From Clostridia bacterium (GTDB lineage Bacteria > Bacillota > Clostridia > Acetivibrionales > DSM-2933), in assembly GCA_026416815.1 (NCBI GenBank), contig JAOAEJ010000053.1, positions 1 through 64,000 on the forward strand: a stretch of DNA of 64,000 bases, written 5' to 3'. This document shows, piece after piece, positions 42,796-52,428 of the stretch. The notes beneath the pieces are model-generated. The model worked only from the letters and a program-made list of their open reading frames with translations. It had not been told where the DNA came from and ran no database searches. How positions within the stretch are numbered: the stretch's first letter is position 1; every line of letters starts with the position of its first letter. Made by a program: the position numbers and the translations under genes.

Positions 42796-44832
42796 ATGTC
42801 TGAACATAAATACAACAATAAACTCTTGCAGGAAAAATCCCCCTATCTCCTGCAGCATGCCCATAATCCCGTAGACTGGTATCCATGGGGACCTGAAACC
42901 TTTTCCCGTGCGGCGGCCGAGGATAAGCCCATATTTCTGAGTATCGGTTATTCAACATGCCATTGGTGTCATGTCATGGAGCGCGAATGCTTTGAGGATG
43001 AGGAAGTAGCGGAAGTACTCAACAAGTACTTTATTTCCATCAAGGTAGACCGTGAAGAGCGCCCTGATGTTGACCACATTTATATGACTGTGTGTCAAGC
43101 TCTGACAGGCCATGGCGGCTGGCCCCTTACTATATTTATGACCCCCGAAAAAAAGCCATTTTATGCCGGCACCTACTTCCCTAAGAACCGCCGTATGGGA
43201 ATGCCAGGACTGATGGCAGTCCTGGATAGCGTGCATAAGGCATGGACTTCCGACAAGAGTGAGCTTATACACTCGGGTAATAGAATAGCCTCTGCTATCA
43301 CCGAAACTTTTACCGACACTCTGGATGAGATACCTTCGGAAGAGCTGATTCACGAAGCATTTCAGGATTTCAAAAATGATTTTGACAGTGTATATGGCGG
43401 GTTTGGTGACGCTCCAAAGTTTCCAACAGCCCACAATTTATCATTCCTGCTAAGATACTGGTATAAGACAAAGAGTGCTCCTGCACTTGATATGGTGGAA
43501 AAAACCCTCGATTCAATGCATAGAGGGGGTATATACGACCATATAGGGTTCGGCTTCTCCCGCTATTCCACCGATAGGAAATGGCTTGTACCCCATTTTG
43601 AAAAAATGCTGTATGACAATGCCCTGCTGGCTATAGCATACCTGGAGACTTTCCATGCTACTAGGAAAGAAAAGTATGCAGAAACCGCAAGACAGATATT
43701 TACTTATGTTCTTAGGGATATGACCTCGCCGGAAGGAGGCTTTTACTCGGCTGAAGACGCTGACTCTGAGGGTGAAGAGGGCAAGTTTTATGTATGGTCT
43801 CTTGATGAAGTTAAACAGGTACTTGGAGACCCTGATGGTGAAAGGTTCTGCCAGTATTATAACATTACCCCGGAAGGAAATTTCGAAGGCTTCAGTATAC
43901 CAAACCTTATAAAAAACTCTATACCTGATGAGGACAGGGAGTTTATCAACTCAAGCAGAGAAAAGCTTTTTGACTACAGAGAAAAAAGAGTCCACCCCTA
44001 TAAGGATGATAAAATACTTACCGCATGGAACGGGCTTATGATTGCAGCTATGGCTATCGGCTCCAAGATACTGGGCGATAAGCAGTACAGACAGGCAGCT
44101 GAAAGAGCGGTAGATTTCATATTCTCAAAGCTGGTAAGAAATGACGGGCGTTTGATGGCAAGGTATCGTGACGGTGAAGCTGCCTATCCCGGATATGTAG
44201 ATGACTACGCATTTTTGATATGGGGCTTGATAGAGCTTTACGAGGCTACCTATAAGCCTGAATATCTCCAAAAAGCATTAAGATTAAACGATGACCTGAT
44301 CAGGTATTTCTGGGATGAAGATAACGGAGGGCTCTTCATATATGGAAGTGATAGCGAGCAGCTTATTATGCGGCCCAAAGAAATCTACGATGGAGCTACC
44401 CCTTCGGGCAACTCGGTCTCGGCTCTGAATTTCTTGAGACTTGCCCATCTGACAGGTAAGCATGAACTGGAGGAAAAAGCCTCCGAAATGTTCAAGGTGT
44501 TTGGCAACAGCTTCCAAAGGGCTCCTAGAGGCTATGCATTCTCGCTTACAGCACTGATGTTTGCACAATCAAGGGCCAAGGATATAGTGATAGTGGGTAA
44601 TGCCGATTATAATGATACTAAAGAAATGCTTGATATAATCAGGGAGAATTTCAGGCCCTTTACAATCTCGCTGCTTTACTCTGATGATACCAATGAACTA
44701 AGGACAATAGCTCCCTTTGTAGAGAACTACAGGAGTATCGAAGGTAAGCCCACTGCTTATGTGTGTGAGAATTTCACATGTCAGTCACCTATAACCGATA
44801 CAGGGGAATTCAGAGATATACTCGCTCATTAG
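42796..44832 (+). CDS. Thioredoxin-domain protein of the DUF255/YyaL (SPATA20-like) family
   Basis: 678 residues from ATG 42796 behind AGGAGATG; an in-frame ATG 57 bases earlier would add a non-conserved stretch. The N-terminal thioredoxin-like domain (about 1-165) carries the redox motif CHWC in [14 protein letters not shown] and the RPDVDHIYM segment. The rest is an (alpha/alpha)6 domain resembling N-acylglucosamine 2-epimerases and six-hairpin glycosidases ([41 protein letters not shown]). Widely conserved, physiological role unclear. A degenerate copy of its first 60 codons lies 1.5 kb upstream. Confidence 0.9.
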   Translation: MSEHKYNNKLLQEKSPYLLQHAHNPVDWYPWGPETFSRAAAEDKPIFLSIGYSTCHWCHVMERECFEDEEVAEVLNKYFISIKVDREERPDVDHIYMTVCQALTGHGGWPLTIFMTPEKKPFYAGTYFPKNRRMGMPGLMAVLDSVHKAWTSDKSELIHSGNRIASAITETFTDTLDEIPSEELIHEAFQDFKNDFDSVYGGFGDAPKFPTAHNLSFLLRYWYKTKSAPALDMVEKTLDSMHRGGIYDHIGFGFSRYSTDRKWLVPHFEKMLYDNALLAIAYLETFHATRKEKYAETARQIFTYVLRDMTSPEGGFYSAEDADSEGEEGKFYVWSLDEVKQVLGDPDGERFCQYYNITPEGNFEGFSIPNLIKNSIPDEDREFINSSREKLFDYREKRVHPYKDDKILTAWNGLMIAAMAIGSKILGDKQYRQAAERAVDFIFSKLVRNDGRLMARYRDGEAAYPGYVDDYAFLIWGLIELYEATYKPEYLQKALRLNDDLIRYFWDEDNGGLFIYGSDSEQLIMRPKEIYDGATPSGNSVSALNFLRLAHLTGKHELEEKASEMFKVFGNSFQRAPRGYAFSLTALMFAQSRAKDIVIVGNADYNDTKEMLDIIRENFRPFTISLLYSDDTNELRTIAPFVENYRSIEGKPTAYVCENFTCQSPITDTGEFRDILAH

Positions 44833-44865
44833 AAGCTTTTTGAAATAATTTAGAATTATTAAAGC

Positions 44866-44903
44866 TGTGGCTGTCACTAAATTTAATCTTCCGGACAGCC
44901 ACA
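44866..44903. terminator. Hairpin between convergent genes
   Basis: TGTGGCTGTC and GACAGCCACA form a perfect 10-bp stem with an 18-base loop. T-runs are weak on both sides. Confidence 0.6.
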
Positions 44904-44922
44904 ACCTTAACACCCATACCTT

Positions 44923-47328
44923 TTAGTTTTTATACTTTAGAATAAGAGTACCGTAAGGTTTTAGCTTTACCTTTTCTTTTGCCTTATAGGAACTTCCCGA
45001 AATCAGCTCTTGAGCATTTTTCTGTACATCTACTGTCTTAGTTTCACCGCTTAAATTATGTACTACCATAATTTTACCAGATATGTCATAGGCATATGTT
45101 CTTGCCGGTGATTTCAATTTAGTGTAGGTTCCAGCGAAGAATTCAGGATTCTGCTTACGTATGCTTATTAGCTTTTTATAGTAGTTTAGAATACTATCAG
45201 GCTTATCTTTCTGTTCTTCAACCGATACACCATCCTTCACATCGGTGTATCCCATGCTCGACATAGTTTCCCTTCTCCAGCTTGCTTCTGTAACCATTCC
45301 CTTTCCTTCAGCTGCTGCATACCAGTCCAAAGGCTCTCTTATATGAGGATGTGAGCCGCCTCCTAACTGCCCAAGCTCGTCACCATAGTATACAAAGGGT
45401 GTACCGGGCAATGTCATTTGCAGTGCAGCTGCCAGTTTTATATTATCCGCTTCTCCGTTTAACTCCGAAGCGGCCCTGTCCATATCATGATTTGATATAA
45501 ATGTGGAGTCGATAAACCTCGTAGAATAGCTGCTATATTTGTTGTGCATTGCACTTATTTCTCGTAGAATATCCCTTTCATGACCTCTTGCTGCTGCCAA
45601 CATAACACCTCTAAGCGGGAAGTTAAAGGATGAATCCATGTCTTTATAATACTCTGCGATTTCATCCGTTCCTGCCCAGTTCTCCCCTAACACAAAGGCA
45701 TTTGGATTTACTGATTTTATATAACTGTTGAATTCCTGCCAAAAGTTGTGTGTAACCTCTCTATCCTCACTATCAATGTGCATAGAGGCATCCAGCCTAA
45801 ATCCGTCAACACCTTTGTCAATCCAGAATTTTGCTATTTTCTTTGCCTCACTCCTTACTTGATGGTTTCTCATATTTAAATCCGGCATTCCAAAAGAAAA
45901 TATTGCATTATAGTATGAGCTGTTGTTCAGCCTTCTCCATGGATTCTGTCCAAGAGGCCCGTTTTCCGAGAGATTATCCAATGCACCTGCCCAAGTATAA
46001 TAATTTCTGTAGGCACTTCCAGTTCCTTTCCTAGCCTCTTTGAACCAATAATTCTCGGTTGAGGAATGATTCAGAACTAAATCCAGAATTACCTTAATAC
46101 CATTATTATGTGCTGTCTGTAAGAATTCATCAAAATCCTTCATTGTTCCGTATTTAGGGTTAATCTTATAATAGTCGCTAACATCATAGCCGTGATAGGT
46201 AGGAGAATCGAAGCAAGGCATTAGCCAAAGCGCATTTACGCCTAGGTCTTTAAAGTAGCCAATCTTTTCTGTCATACCCTTGAAGTCGCCTAATCCATCA
46301 CCATCTCCATCGTAAAAATTCATTACGGCTACTTCATAAAACACACTTTTTCTTGCCCATTCAGCTACTTTATCGGTATCTGTGCTATCAAGTTTCAAAA
46401 ATGATAATACCGGGCTTTGCTTAGTCTTAGCATTTTTCGTAACCAATATGGTAAAGTAATATCTCTCTCCCGGCTCTAAGCCCCCCAACTTCAATCCGTT
46501 ATTAAGATACTTGTTTACACTTTTAACTTTCTTTAAGGCATTAGGACTTTTGCCTATAAACATTTCTACGTTAGCTCCTGCTTCTGTTTTAAATAGAAAC
46601 TTAATGGTTTGTTCATCTATATCTATAAATTCATTTTCCCTTTCAAGTATTGGCCGTTCCTTCCACTCCGTGCTTTCTAACAATGGTTCTCTTGTATAAA
46701 CCTCAGGATCTCCTTCTACTATCCAAAATTCCTTGTTTTTAAGTATGTCCGGTAGATATCTCTCTATTGTATAATCCAACACATTACTACGGTGAATTAT
46801 GAAACCTAACGGCTTTGTCCTCAATTTCACAGGAATATCAATATACACCCCGAAACCATCGGTCTTATTAAAGGCTAATGGATCTGCCCATTCTGTGCCC
46901 TTGGAGATTGCCTCTCCCTGAATATGTAATCCCCAGAGTGAATAATCTCCCCCACTGCGATGATAGTGTATTCTGATAGTGTTTTGCGCTATGGCCGATA
47001 CAACAAATACTTTAAAGGATTTAGTTTTTCCATCGCCTGTTTTAACAGTTATTGTAGTACTACCTTCACTAATCGCGGTTGCCCTTCCATCATTATCAAC
47101 CCTGACTATTTTTTCATCGCTGCTTTCCCAGCTAATGGGCTTTACAGGTAAAGTATCGGACGTAAGTGCCAGAGTATAATTTATCCATTCTCCTACCTTT
47201 AGGGTTCTACCCTCACCATTTACTGTTAGCATTTCGTTTTGAATTGATATACCGCACTGTAACACTATAAAACTCATTGTTACAAATAGCACAGCTAATC
47301 CGGCAATCCACAGCTTTCTTATCTTCAT
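44923..47328 (-). CDS. Secreted multidomain alpha-amylase/pullulanase-type GH13 enzyme
   Basis: 801 residues from ATG 47328 (GAGGGG before it). A hydrophobic leader (about 1-25, ending VLQC, a non-canonical lipobox) is followed by a bacterial Ig-like Big2 domain (about 32-112), a pullulanase-type PUD/CBM41 starch-binding domain (about 115-225: IRIHYHRSGGDYSLWGLHIQ), a linking beta domain (about 235-320) and the GH13 barrel with VILDLVLNHSS, GFRLDASMH, LGENW and SNHDMDR. All three catalytic acids are present. It digests starch outside the cell and would feed the maltodextrin importer at 8.5-11.6 kb. Confidence 0.87.
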   Translation of the reverse strand: MKIRKLWIAGLAVLFVTMSFIVLQCGISIQNEMLTVNGEGRTLKVGEWINYTLALTSDTLPVKPISWESSDEKIVRVDNDGRATAISEGSTTITVKTGDGKTKSFKVFVVSAIAQNTIRIHYHRSGGDYSLWGLHIQGEAISKGTEWADPLAFNKTDGFGVYIDIPVKLRTKPLGFIIHRSNVLDYTIERYLPDILKNKEFWIVEGDPEVYTREPLLESTEWKERPILERENEFIDIDEQTIKFLFKTEAGANVEMFIGKSPNALKKVKSVNKYLNNGLKLGGLEPGERYYFTILVTKNAKTKQSPVLSFLKLDSTDTDKVAEWARKSVFYEVAVMNFYDGDGDGLGDFKGMTEKIGYFKDLGVNALWLMPCFDSPTYHGYDVSDYYKINPKYGTMKDFDEFLQTAHNNGIKVILDLVLNHSSTENYWFKEARKGTGSAYRNYYTWAGALDNLSENGPLGQNPWRRLNNSSYYNAIFSFGMPDLNMRNHQVRSEAKKIAKFWIDKGVDGFRLDASMHIDSEDREVTHNFWQEFNSYIKSVNPNAFVLGENWAGTDEIAEYYKDMDSSFNFPLRGVMLAAARGHERDILREISAMHNKYSSYSTRFIDSTFISNHDMDRAASELNGEADNIKLAAALQMTLPGTPFVYYGDELGQLGGGSHPHIREPLDWYAAAEGKGMVTEASWRRETMSSMGYTDVKDGVSVEEQKDKPDSILNYYKKLISIRKQNPEFFAGTYTKLKSPARTYAYDISGKIMVVHNLSGETKTVDVQKNAQELISGSSYKAKEKVKLKPYGTLILKYKN

Positions 47329-47566
47329 CCTAACCCCTCCACAAGCAGCATGTAAAAGATTCACAAGCTCCATGCCACTTTTTTCCTCATTGTTCTCCGA
47401 CCATAGATTCTATATTTCAACTGGAATTTCCTTCGTTATAATCAACAGTTCTTCGGCTAATTTTTTAGCACTTTTAACTATTCAGCATTATGAAGAAAGG
47501 CAGCAGCTTATATAACACCATTAAGCTGTTGCCTTTGATTTGTTATTGACCTCTATAATGCCATCT

Positions 47567-49336
47567 TTACTTGAGAGCAATAAACTTCTCAATGTCATCC
47601 TCTATCAGTTTTAACGCGCTTCTCCAGTAATCGACCGAGTGAACATCGATTCCAGCCATCGCTGCCACATCAGCTATGTTTTTCTTACCGGTTGTCGCCA
47701 GAAGCTTATCATATTCTTCTACAAATGCCTGCCCTCTCTTGAGATATTCAGCATAAAGCCCCTTTGCAAAGAGGAGTCCAAAGGCATAGGGGAAGTTGTA
47801 AAAATTTGCTTCAGCATAGTAATAGTGTGGCTTGCATGCCCACATATACGGATGTAGGCAATTTTGATCCAATCCGTCCCCGTAGGCTTCCTTTTGAGCG
47901 CTAATCATAATTTCCTTTAGTTCATTTACTGACAGTGAGCTTTCCACCCTACGTTCAAATACTCTGCTTTCAAAAAGAAATCTGCTGTATATATCTACAA
48001 TTACCTGTCCGGAATCCGCTAAGTCGTTTTCCAGAATTGCAAAGGTTTCTTCCTCCGAAGCAGTCTTTAGTGCAGCGTTCTTTATTATTGTCTCACAAAA
48101 AATAGAAGCTGTCTCCGCTATGGGCATTGTATAATTATTATTCAGATATGTTTCCTTTACAAGGCACTCCCCATGATAGCCATGCCCCAACTCATGCGCC
48201 AGTGTAGTAACATCATTGAAACTCCCTGTAAAATTGGTAAGTATCCTGCTCTCCTTTATGGAGTGAAGATTAGAACAGAATGCTCCACCTCTTTTGCCTT
48301 CCCTTGGCTCTACATCAATCCACCTTTTCTTAAAGGCGTTATCTGCATAATCGGCAAGCTTATCACTAAAGCTTCTAAAATTTTTGACTATAAATTCTCT
48401 GGCTTCATCATAGGTAAAACGCATATCAACGCTGCCCATTGGTGCAAACAGGTCATAAAAAGGCAGTCCATTGCTATGGCCTAAAAGTTCGGCTTTCTTG
48501 CGGTAATACTTATGAAACACAGGTAAAAATTCACGTATAGCCGCTAGCATAGCCTGAAGAGCTTTTTCATCAATTCTGGAATCTATCAGTGACTTTTCCA
48601 GTGGAGAGGAATATCCCCTCATCTGCGACATTGTTATTACCTCACCTTTTATACCATTCAGGCAGGCTGCAGATGAATCTTCTATTTTTTTATAGGATTC
48701 CAATTCGGCGTGGTAGGCAGTCTTCCTTGTTTCCGCTTCCTTTTCATGAGCCATATTCCTAATAGTAGATAAAGGCAGACGCTTCTCTTCTCCGTTTACT
48801 TTTATATCTACAAGCAAGGTGGAAGTCAAAAGCTCCTGCAGCTTTGACCATGCACCAGAGCCGGTATTTTTCATCTTGGCCGCCAGAATTTCTTCCTTTT
48901 CACTCAACATATAACGGCTGTTGGCGTAAACTTCCTCGATAAAGAAACGATGCTCCTCCAAGAGCTCCGATTCTCCGATAACCTCGTCCAGATTTTCCAG
49001 TGATGAAACCCATTTCTGGAAGACTACCTGAGGCCCCGTAAGTTCTATAATGCTGTGCTCAAGCTTTTCAACAAACTGCAGTGCCTTTTCGCTCCGGGCA
49101 TTTACACTCAGCACCAGTTCGGAATAGCTCAGCAATCGGGTAAACAAGTCGTAGAACTCATTTAAGTTTGTTATATAAGCCTCCAACTTGTCTTTTGCGT
49201 TTGCCTTATCTTCCAAATTAATTCTAGCCCATTCAGTTATCTCACCGATTTTTTTGAGACATGTTTCCATGTCGTTTTTAAACTCTTGTGATTCAAAGGA
49301 TGTATATAGTTCATCCAAACTCCATTCGAGATTCAT
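47567..49336 (-). CDS. pepF: Oligoendopeptidase F (M3B metallopeptidase)
   Basis: 589 residues from ATG 49336 after GGAGGGAAAG; a start 12 bases earlier overlaps that site. The zinc site is HELGH in TTLAHELGHGYHGE, with the third ligand Glu in AETASIFCETI. The C-terminal FNFPYAFGLLFAKGLY-like segment is typical of PepF. It cleaves peptides of 7-17 residues in the cytoplasm. The 12-base gap to the upstream aminotransferase suggests one transcript for amino-acid and peptide metabolism. Confidence 0.92.
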   Translation of the reverse strand: MNLEWSLDELYTSFESQEFKNDMETCLKKIGEITEWARINLEDKANAKDKLEAYITNLNEFYDLFTRLLSYSELVLSVNARSEKALQFVEKLEHSIIELTGPQVVFQKWVSSLENLDEVIGESELLEEHRFFIEEVYANSRYMLSEKEEILAAKMKNTGSGAWSKLQELLTSTLLVDIKVNGEEKRLPLSTIRNMAHEKEAETRKTAYHAELESYKKIEDSSAACLNGIKGEVITMSQMRGYSSPLEKSLIDSRIDEKALQAMLAAIREFLPVFHKYYRKKAELLGHSNGLPFYDLFAPMGSVDMRFTYDEAREFIVKNFRSFSDKLADYADNAFKKRWIDVEPREGKRGGAFCSNLHSIKESRILTNFTGSFNDVTTLAHELGHGYHGECLVKETYLNNNYTMPIAETASIFCETIIKNAALKTASEEETFAILENDLADSGQVIVDIYSRFLFESRVFERRVESSLSVNELKEIMISAQKEAYGDGLDQNCLHPYMWACKPHYYYAEANFYNFPYAFGLLFAKGLYAEYLKRGQAFVEEYDKLLATTGKKNIADVAAMAGIDVHSVDYWRSALKLIEDDIEKFIALK

Positions 49337-49360
49337 CTTTCCCTCCATGCATTTACACTT

Positions 49361-50524
49361 TTAACTCATTATACCGCTCTTTTTTATAAGTTCAATAGCC
49401 CTTAGTATCTTCTCTTCCGACTGTACTAAAGCCATTCTGACGTAGCCTTCTCCCATCTCCCCGAAGCTGCTGCCGGGAACCACGATTACACCTGTCCTTT
49501 CAAGCAGATCAAAGGTGAACTCTACCGATGAGGAATATTTCCCGGGAATAGGAGCCCAAACAAACATCGTCGCCGGCGGTTTATCAATGGTCCACCCTAT
49601 TTTCCCGAGGCCGTCTACCAGCATGTCTCTCCTCTTCTGGTAGGTCAGCATGGTTTCCCGTACATAATCCTGTGGCCCATTCAGTGCAGCAACCGCAGCC
49701 TTCTGGACAGGAAGAAATATTCCATAATCCATATGGGATTTGAGGTTTCTAAGCTGCTCTATGATTTTTTTATTCCCTAATGCAAAGGATATTCTGCACC
49801 CAGGTATATTATGCGATTTTGACAGGGAATTAAACTCTATCCCGATATCTCTTGCACCCGTGTAGCTCAAGAAGCTTCCCCCCTTCTTTCCGTCAAACAC
49901 AAGCTCACTGTAAGCATTATCATGAAGAACAGCTATATCATATTTCTTTGCAAACCATACAAGCTTCTCATAAAATTCCGGCGGTGCTACAGCAGCAACG
50001 GGGTTATTTGGATAGGAAACAATCATCAGCTTGGCTTCATGAGCCACTGAAGCGGGTATAGCCTCTAAATCTATCAAAAAATCATTATTCTTTAATAAAG
50101 GCATCCTATATAGATTTGCACAAGCAACCGACGGCCCTACACTGAATATAGGGTAGCCCGGATCTGGAACCATTACAGTCTCCCCAGGGTCTGCCAGAGT
50201 GAGGGATATGTGGGACAATCCCTCCTGAGATCCCATAAGGGACAGTATCTCATCGGGTTCTAATTGCACGCCGTATCTTGTTTTATACCACTGAATAACG
50301 GCGTCCAGCAGTTCAGGAATATCTTTTATTGCGTATTTATAATTTTCAGGACGTCCTACCTCTTCCTGCATAACTTTTATTACATGAAGAGCAGGAGGCA
50401 TATCGGGGGTACCTATGCTGAAATTTATTACCTCACGGCCCTTTGACTGAAGCTCATTCTTTTTGTTCTCCAACTGGGAAAATACTGCCGATGTAAGACC
50501 ATTCATTCTTCTTGAAAAATTCAT
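49361..50524 (-). CDS. Class I/II PLP aminotransferase (LL-diaminopimelate aminotransferase-like)
   Basis: 387 residues from ATG 50524 with GGGTGG before it. PLP fold I motifs are INFSIGTPDMPPA, SYPNNPVAAVA, LHDNAYSELVFDG and the cofactor lysine in NSLSKSHNIPGCR. The sequence is closest in pattern to the DapL-type and related aspartate family aminotransferases, which make LL-diaminopimelate for lysine and cell wall. Other substrates are possible. Probably transcribed with pepF. Confidence 0.82.
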   Translation of the reverse strand: MNFSRRMNGLTSAVFSQLENKKNELQSKGREVINFSIGTPDMPPALHVIKVMQEEVGRPENYKYAIKDIPELLDAVIQWYKTRYGVQLEPDEILSLMGSQEGLSHISLTLADPGETVMVPDPGYPIFSVGPSVACANLYRMPLLKNNDFLIDLEAIPASVAHEAKLMIVSYPNNPVAAVAPPEFYEKLVWFAKKYDIAVLHDNAYSELVFDGKKGGSFLSYTGARDIGIEFNSLSKSHNIPGCRISFALGNKKIIEQLRNLKSHMDYGIFLPVQKAAVAALNGPQDYVRETMLTYQKRRDMLVDGLGKIGWTIDKPPATMFVWAPIPGKYSSSVEFTFDLLERTGVIVVPGSSFGEMGEGYVRMALVQSEEKILRAIELIKKSGIMS

Positions 50525-50587
50525 TTTAACCACCCATCTTTTAAATAAAATCAGAAAAAACACATTATTAGCAGACAAAGCCAAGTC

Positions 50588-50619
50588 AAAAAGCCAAAAT
50601 ACAATTATTTTGGCTTTTT
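50588..50619 (-). terminator. Terminator of the lipoprotein gene upstream of the aminotransferase
   Basis: AAAAAGCCAAAAT and ATTTTTGGCTTTTT-type arms (13 bp) enclose a 6-base loop, with T-rich ends on both strands. It lies 200 bases beyond the lipoprotein stop, with a composite repeat in between. Confidence 0.8.
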
Positions 50620-50658
50620 ACTCTATAGTAATTTATAGCTCAATTATATCATATCTTA

Positions 50659-50795
50659 TAGCTAAGTTAGCGTAAACTTAGTGTTTTCGTCTAGTGCCTT
50701 GTAACAGAATTCGTTTCTAGCAGCAAAGCACTAGGTAACCGACTTTGGTAAATGCGGCTTGCCTAACCGGACCAAACACTTTTATAATTAAGGTT
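50659..50795. repeat. Interspersed repeat family B, copy 4, interrupted by family D
   Basis: The left arm ATAGCTAAGTTAGCGTAAACTTAGTG matches family B over 26 bases with a few changes, and the right side holds CCTAACCGGACC and CACTTTTATAATTAAGG. Between them sits the 38-bp family D hairpin and some unpaired sequence, which makes this copy about 137 bp rather than 100. Confidence 0.65.
50694..50731 (+). repeat. 38-bp hairpin repeat family D, copy 2
   Basis: GTGCCTTGTAACAGAATTCG and the following TTTCTAGCAGCAAAGCAC match copy 1 (29670-29707, inverted) with four differences. Outer flanks CTA/TAG extend the stem. It is inserted inside family B copy 4. Confidence 0.75.
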
Positions 50796-50824
50796 GCAAA
50801 TCCAAGTCCAGCTTTTCACCTTCA

Positions 50825-51724
50825 TTAGTATCCAAAACCCATGATATCTCTAAGCTTTTTTGCCACGTCTTTGCTTATATCATATTCATTCCTGTTAATC
50901 AGTATGGCAGGACAACCATCCCCCGCCAAAACAGCACACACTATTTTATCACCACAGTAAAACTCTATGCTGTTATTATCAAAAGGACATTTTGATGGTT
51001 CGCAGTAGGTTCCCTTTCTTAGCTCCGCTACAATAGGTTCAATCTCACCAGGATTATCTAAAGTAACTACGTTATCACCCTTGGTCATTACAATGCGCTT
51101 TACACCCTTCAGTCCAGCAATATCATAATACTGCCACCCTGCAATTTCGTGCATTTTTTTCCTCAGCTTTGGTGCCTTAATATCAATACTATCCACATCT
51201 ACCCACGGCATCCCGTGGAAAAGTACACTGATGTATTGTCCATCCATCGTAGGATATAGTGAAATAGCCTTTTCATCCCCAAAATCCATCCCCAAACTTA
51301 CGCCACTGTGCTTTGTCAAAGGCCCCTTTACAACTATCCCTTCCTCAATAAGTCCTATCAGTTCCTGTGCAAGTTTTTCATCGTCTATGCTCTTCCCTTG
51401 CCTCTCACCAAAGGAACCATAGCCTATGGAATATATTTTACCACAGGGTAATACAAGGTGGTTTTTCTTTGTAAAGGGTTTATCCTTTCTATTTGAACCT
51501 TTCAATGTTACTATAGGGGTTTTGTCTCTATTTTGTGCAGGAGAAGCAGAAGGAGTTGCAACTACCTGCTTTGGTGTTGTTTGCACCTTCATACCCGAGG
51601 TTGCTGCTACCGTACCAGCGTCTCCAACTCTATTTTCCGATAAAGCTTTGTCTTTGAAACCGGAACATCCTGCAAGTGAAAGAGTTAATACAATGCATAT
51701 AAGTTTTGAATTAAGCCTCAACAT
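50825..51724 (-). CDS. Lipoprotein of unknown function
   Basis: 299 residues. The signal peptide ends in the lipobox SLAGC, followed by a Ser/Thr/Pro/Ala-rich linker to about residue 80. The C-terminal 215 residues form an alpha/beta region without a family I recognise; a CEPSKCPFDNNSIEFYCG stretch holds three cysteines. Probably attached to the outer face of the membrane. Single-gene unit. Confidence 0.7.
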   Translation of the reverse strand: MLRLNSKLICIVLTLSLAGCSGFKDKALSENRVGDAGTVAATSGMKVQTTPKQVVATPSASPAQNRDKTPIVTLKGSNRKDKPFTKKNHLVLPCGKIYSIGYGSFGERQGKSIDDEKLAQELIGLIEEGIVVKGPLTKHSGVSLGMDFGDEKAISLYPTMDGQYISVLFHGMPWVDVDSIDIKAPKLRKKMHEIAGWQYYDIAGLKGVKRIVMTKGDNVVTLDNPGEIEPIVAELRKGTYCEPSKCPFDNNSIEFYCGDKIVCAVLAGDGCPAILINRNEYDISKDVAKKLRDIMGFGY

Positions 51725-51865
51725 ATTATAAATCCTTCCTGTGTTAAAAGTAGTCTTTATAATATTTATACAAAATTATTTATCAGAACTATAACAGCGT
51801 TGTAAATTATTTGTAAACCCTTTCACCTACTAACCGTACTTTTTATGTATAAGATGTACTTATAA

Positions 51866-51892
51866 TAAAAAGCTGCTTATTGAAAGCAGCAC
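51866..51892 (-). terminator. Terminator at the end of the chemosensory operon
   Basis: GCTGCTT and AAGCAGC form the stem, with TTTTTATT after it on the minus strand. It lies about 115 bases past the last receiver gene. Confidence 0.75.
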
Positions 51893-52004
51893 TTTTGCTT
51901 TATTATTCATGTCAAACGAAATACCTTTAACAATGCTTAACTTTACTAAGCTTTTATCACAGGTTTCAAAAAAGTTATAAGCCTTTTAGATATTTAACTT
52001 CAGT

Positions 52005-52409
52005 TTATTCTGTTTCTTGAATCAGTCCTAACTTTTGTATAACTTCCACCAGTTTCTTAGTATCGATAGGCTTTGAGGCATACGCTTCACAGCCATACTC
52101 AAAGGCAGTTTGTACAAACTGTGCCTCCGCAAGGGCTGTAGTCATTATAATTTTCGCCCTCTTTTCGGGAAGTATACCTTTCTGTGTTTCCAAATCCCTT
52201 ATAGCTTTCAAGACCTTGACACCATCAACCTTTGGCATCATTATATCAAGGCAGATGAGGTCGTAGGGTTGCTTTTCCCTCATAGATAACATATATGCGT
52301 CTATTGCCTCAAGCCCGTCTACTACTACATCACATTCTCCATACTGAGAAAGGAATTTACTCAAAAACTTCCTGCTGGTTAAATCGTCTTCTGCTATCAG
52401 TATTCTCAT
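52005..52409 (-). CDS. Stand-alone response regulator receiver (CheY-like)
   Basis: 134 residues forming one receiver domain. Acidic pocket residues Glu7-Asp8-Asp9, phospho-acceptor Asp55 in CLDIMMPKVDG, a TTA switch and the lysine in SKP are present. There is no output domain. It lies 19 bases after the hybrid kinase gene and probably accepts phosphate from that kinase's phosphotransfer domain. Confidence 0.85.
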   Translation of the reverse strand: MRILIAEDDLTSRKFLSKFLSQYGECDVVVDGLEAIDAYMLSMREKQPYDLICLDIMMPKVDGVKVLKAIRDLETQKGILPEKRAKIIMTTALAEAQFVQTAFEYGCEAYASKPIDTKKLVEVIQKLGLIQETE

Positions 52410-52428
52410 TCCTGACTCCTCCTCTATT

